NCBI RefSeq assembly: GCF_014196525.1
Contig: NZ_JACIDX010000005.1
Location: 1 to 64,000, forward strand
DNA length: 64,000 bases
Origin: Novosphingobium sediminicola
GTDB lineage: Bacteria > Pseudomonadota > Alphaproteobacteria > Sphingomonadales > Sphingomonadaceae
Direction: 5' to 3'
Part shown: one piece after another, positions 63,574 to 64,000 of the stretch
Layout of the letters: the number at the start of each line of letters is the position of its first letter
Numbering within the stretch: the stretch's first letter is position 1
Translations under genes and position numbers: made by a program
Notes under the pieces: model-generated
The model's database searches: none
Told to the model about the DNA's origin: nothing
What the model saw: only the letters and a program-made list of their open reading frames with translations

Positions 63574-64000
63574 CAGTCCTGTCCCTCAAGTTCATTGTTC
63601 TTGGTGTCTTCGCCGGTCTTCTGGCGCGCGCGCTTGACCGCGCTGGCGGCGGCATGGGCGGCCGCGGCAATGCCCACCACGCCCGCGGCGGTCCCGCCGA
63701 TCTGGTCTGCATTGGCCTCGATGCCGAAACCCTTGATGTCGGTCAGGCGTTCATAGAAAGAACCCTTGTCCCAGAAGCCGTCTTCCGAACAGCCGATGCA
63801 GGGATGCCCCGCCTGAATGGGGAAGGACAGGCCGCCGTTCCAGCGTACCGTCGAGCAGGCGTTATAGGTGGTCGGCCCCTTGCAGCCGACCTTGTAAAGG
63901 CAATAGCCCTTGCGCGCGCCCTCATCATCGAATTTCTCGACAAATTGCCCGGCGTCGAAATGCGGGCGGCGATAGCATTTGTCGTGAATACGCTGCGAAT
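63573..64000 (-). CDS. hupS: Uptake [NiFe]-hydrogenase small subunit HupS, C-terminal part
   Basis: The frame enters from the right edge and ends at 63573, giving the last ~140 residues. Cluster ligands are visible in [40 protein letters not shown] and [17 protein letters not shown]-terminal hydrophobic stretch [19 protein letters not shown] anchors the subunit in the membrane, followed by a charged tail. The N-terminus with its expected Tat signal is outside the window. The stop and the hupL start share one base (TGATG). Confidence 0.97.
   Translation of the reverse strand, partial: SQRIHDKCYRRPHFDAGQFVEKFDDEGARKGYCLYKVGCKGPTTYNACSTVRWNGGLSFPIQAGHPCIGCSEDGFWDKGSFYERLTDIKGFGIEANADQIGGTAAGVVGIAAAAHAAASAVKRARQKTGEDTKNNELEGQD

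Noticed and set aside
61627..63756. 709-codon plus-strand frame opposite hupL
   Set aside because: The minus strand encodes a full HupL with all cluster motifs; the plus frame is histidine/arginine-rich shadow translation typical of GC-rich DNA.

Overview
The window looks like one GC-rich chromosomal segment of an alphaproteobacterium, most likely a sphingomonad of the Novosphingobium type. This rests on protein character: a TonB-dependent receptor, WalW-like deacetylase, DUF3422, an HcnABC-like amine dehydrogenase and an alphaproteobacterial-style hup/hyp cluster. Taxonomy is inferred; no rRNA is present.

Left part (1-11.8 kb): a worn accessory edge. A TIM-barrel sugar isomerase runs off the left end next to a frameshifted, internally shortened TIM-barrel relative. 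A TetR regulator follows, then the debris of another TetR gene and of an MFS transporter. After that come housekeeping and small genes (cold-shock protein, UPF0178 protein, spermidine-synthase-like protein, three small conserved proteins), a membrane acyltransferase and two c-di-GMP enzymes.

Middle left (12-24.4 kb): a succinyl-CoA:acetate CoA-transferase, a bidirectional terminator flanked by two inverted copies of a palindromic repeat, an Lrp regulator, a histidine-kinase-like protein coupled to a polysaccharide-deacetylase-like protein, tRNA-Ile2(CAT) and tRNA-Pro(TGG), a CnrYXH-like metal-sensing ECF sigma operon facing a CopC gene, a membrane DUF1624 protein, and a TonB receptor with a PepSY membrane protein.

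Middle right (24.4-44.3 kb): a catabolic island for an imported nitrogenous compound. It holds a 2-hydroxyacid dehydrogenase, a type II HAD dehalogenase, a PuuB-like amine oxidase, a complete oligopeptide-type ABC importer (with both ATPases fused), a three-subunit HcnABC/opine-oxidase-like dehydrogenase, two aldehyde dehydrogenases, a tartrate/malate dehydrogenase, a class III aminotransferase, an Lrp regulator, an M20 amidohydrolase and a cupin. Most neighbours overlap by 4 bases. The substrate is not evident.

Right part (44.4-64 kb, all on the minus strand): a complete [NiFe] uptake-hydrogenase locus. In transcription order it reads hupS(partial)-hupL-hupE-hupC, a terminator, a sigma-54 promoter, then hupD-F-G-H-I-J-K-hypA-B-C-D-E-hoxA/hupR-hupT-hupU-hupV-hypF-DUF3422 as one tightly overlapped unit. 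The regulatory hydrogenase HupUV, kinase HupT and a GAFTGA-containing NtrC-type regulator would sense H2 and act on the sigma-54 promoter in front of hupD. The unit therefore encodes its own H2-responsive control. A DUF3422 membrane protein, translationally coupled to hypF, is its unexplained last gene.
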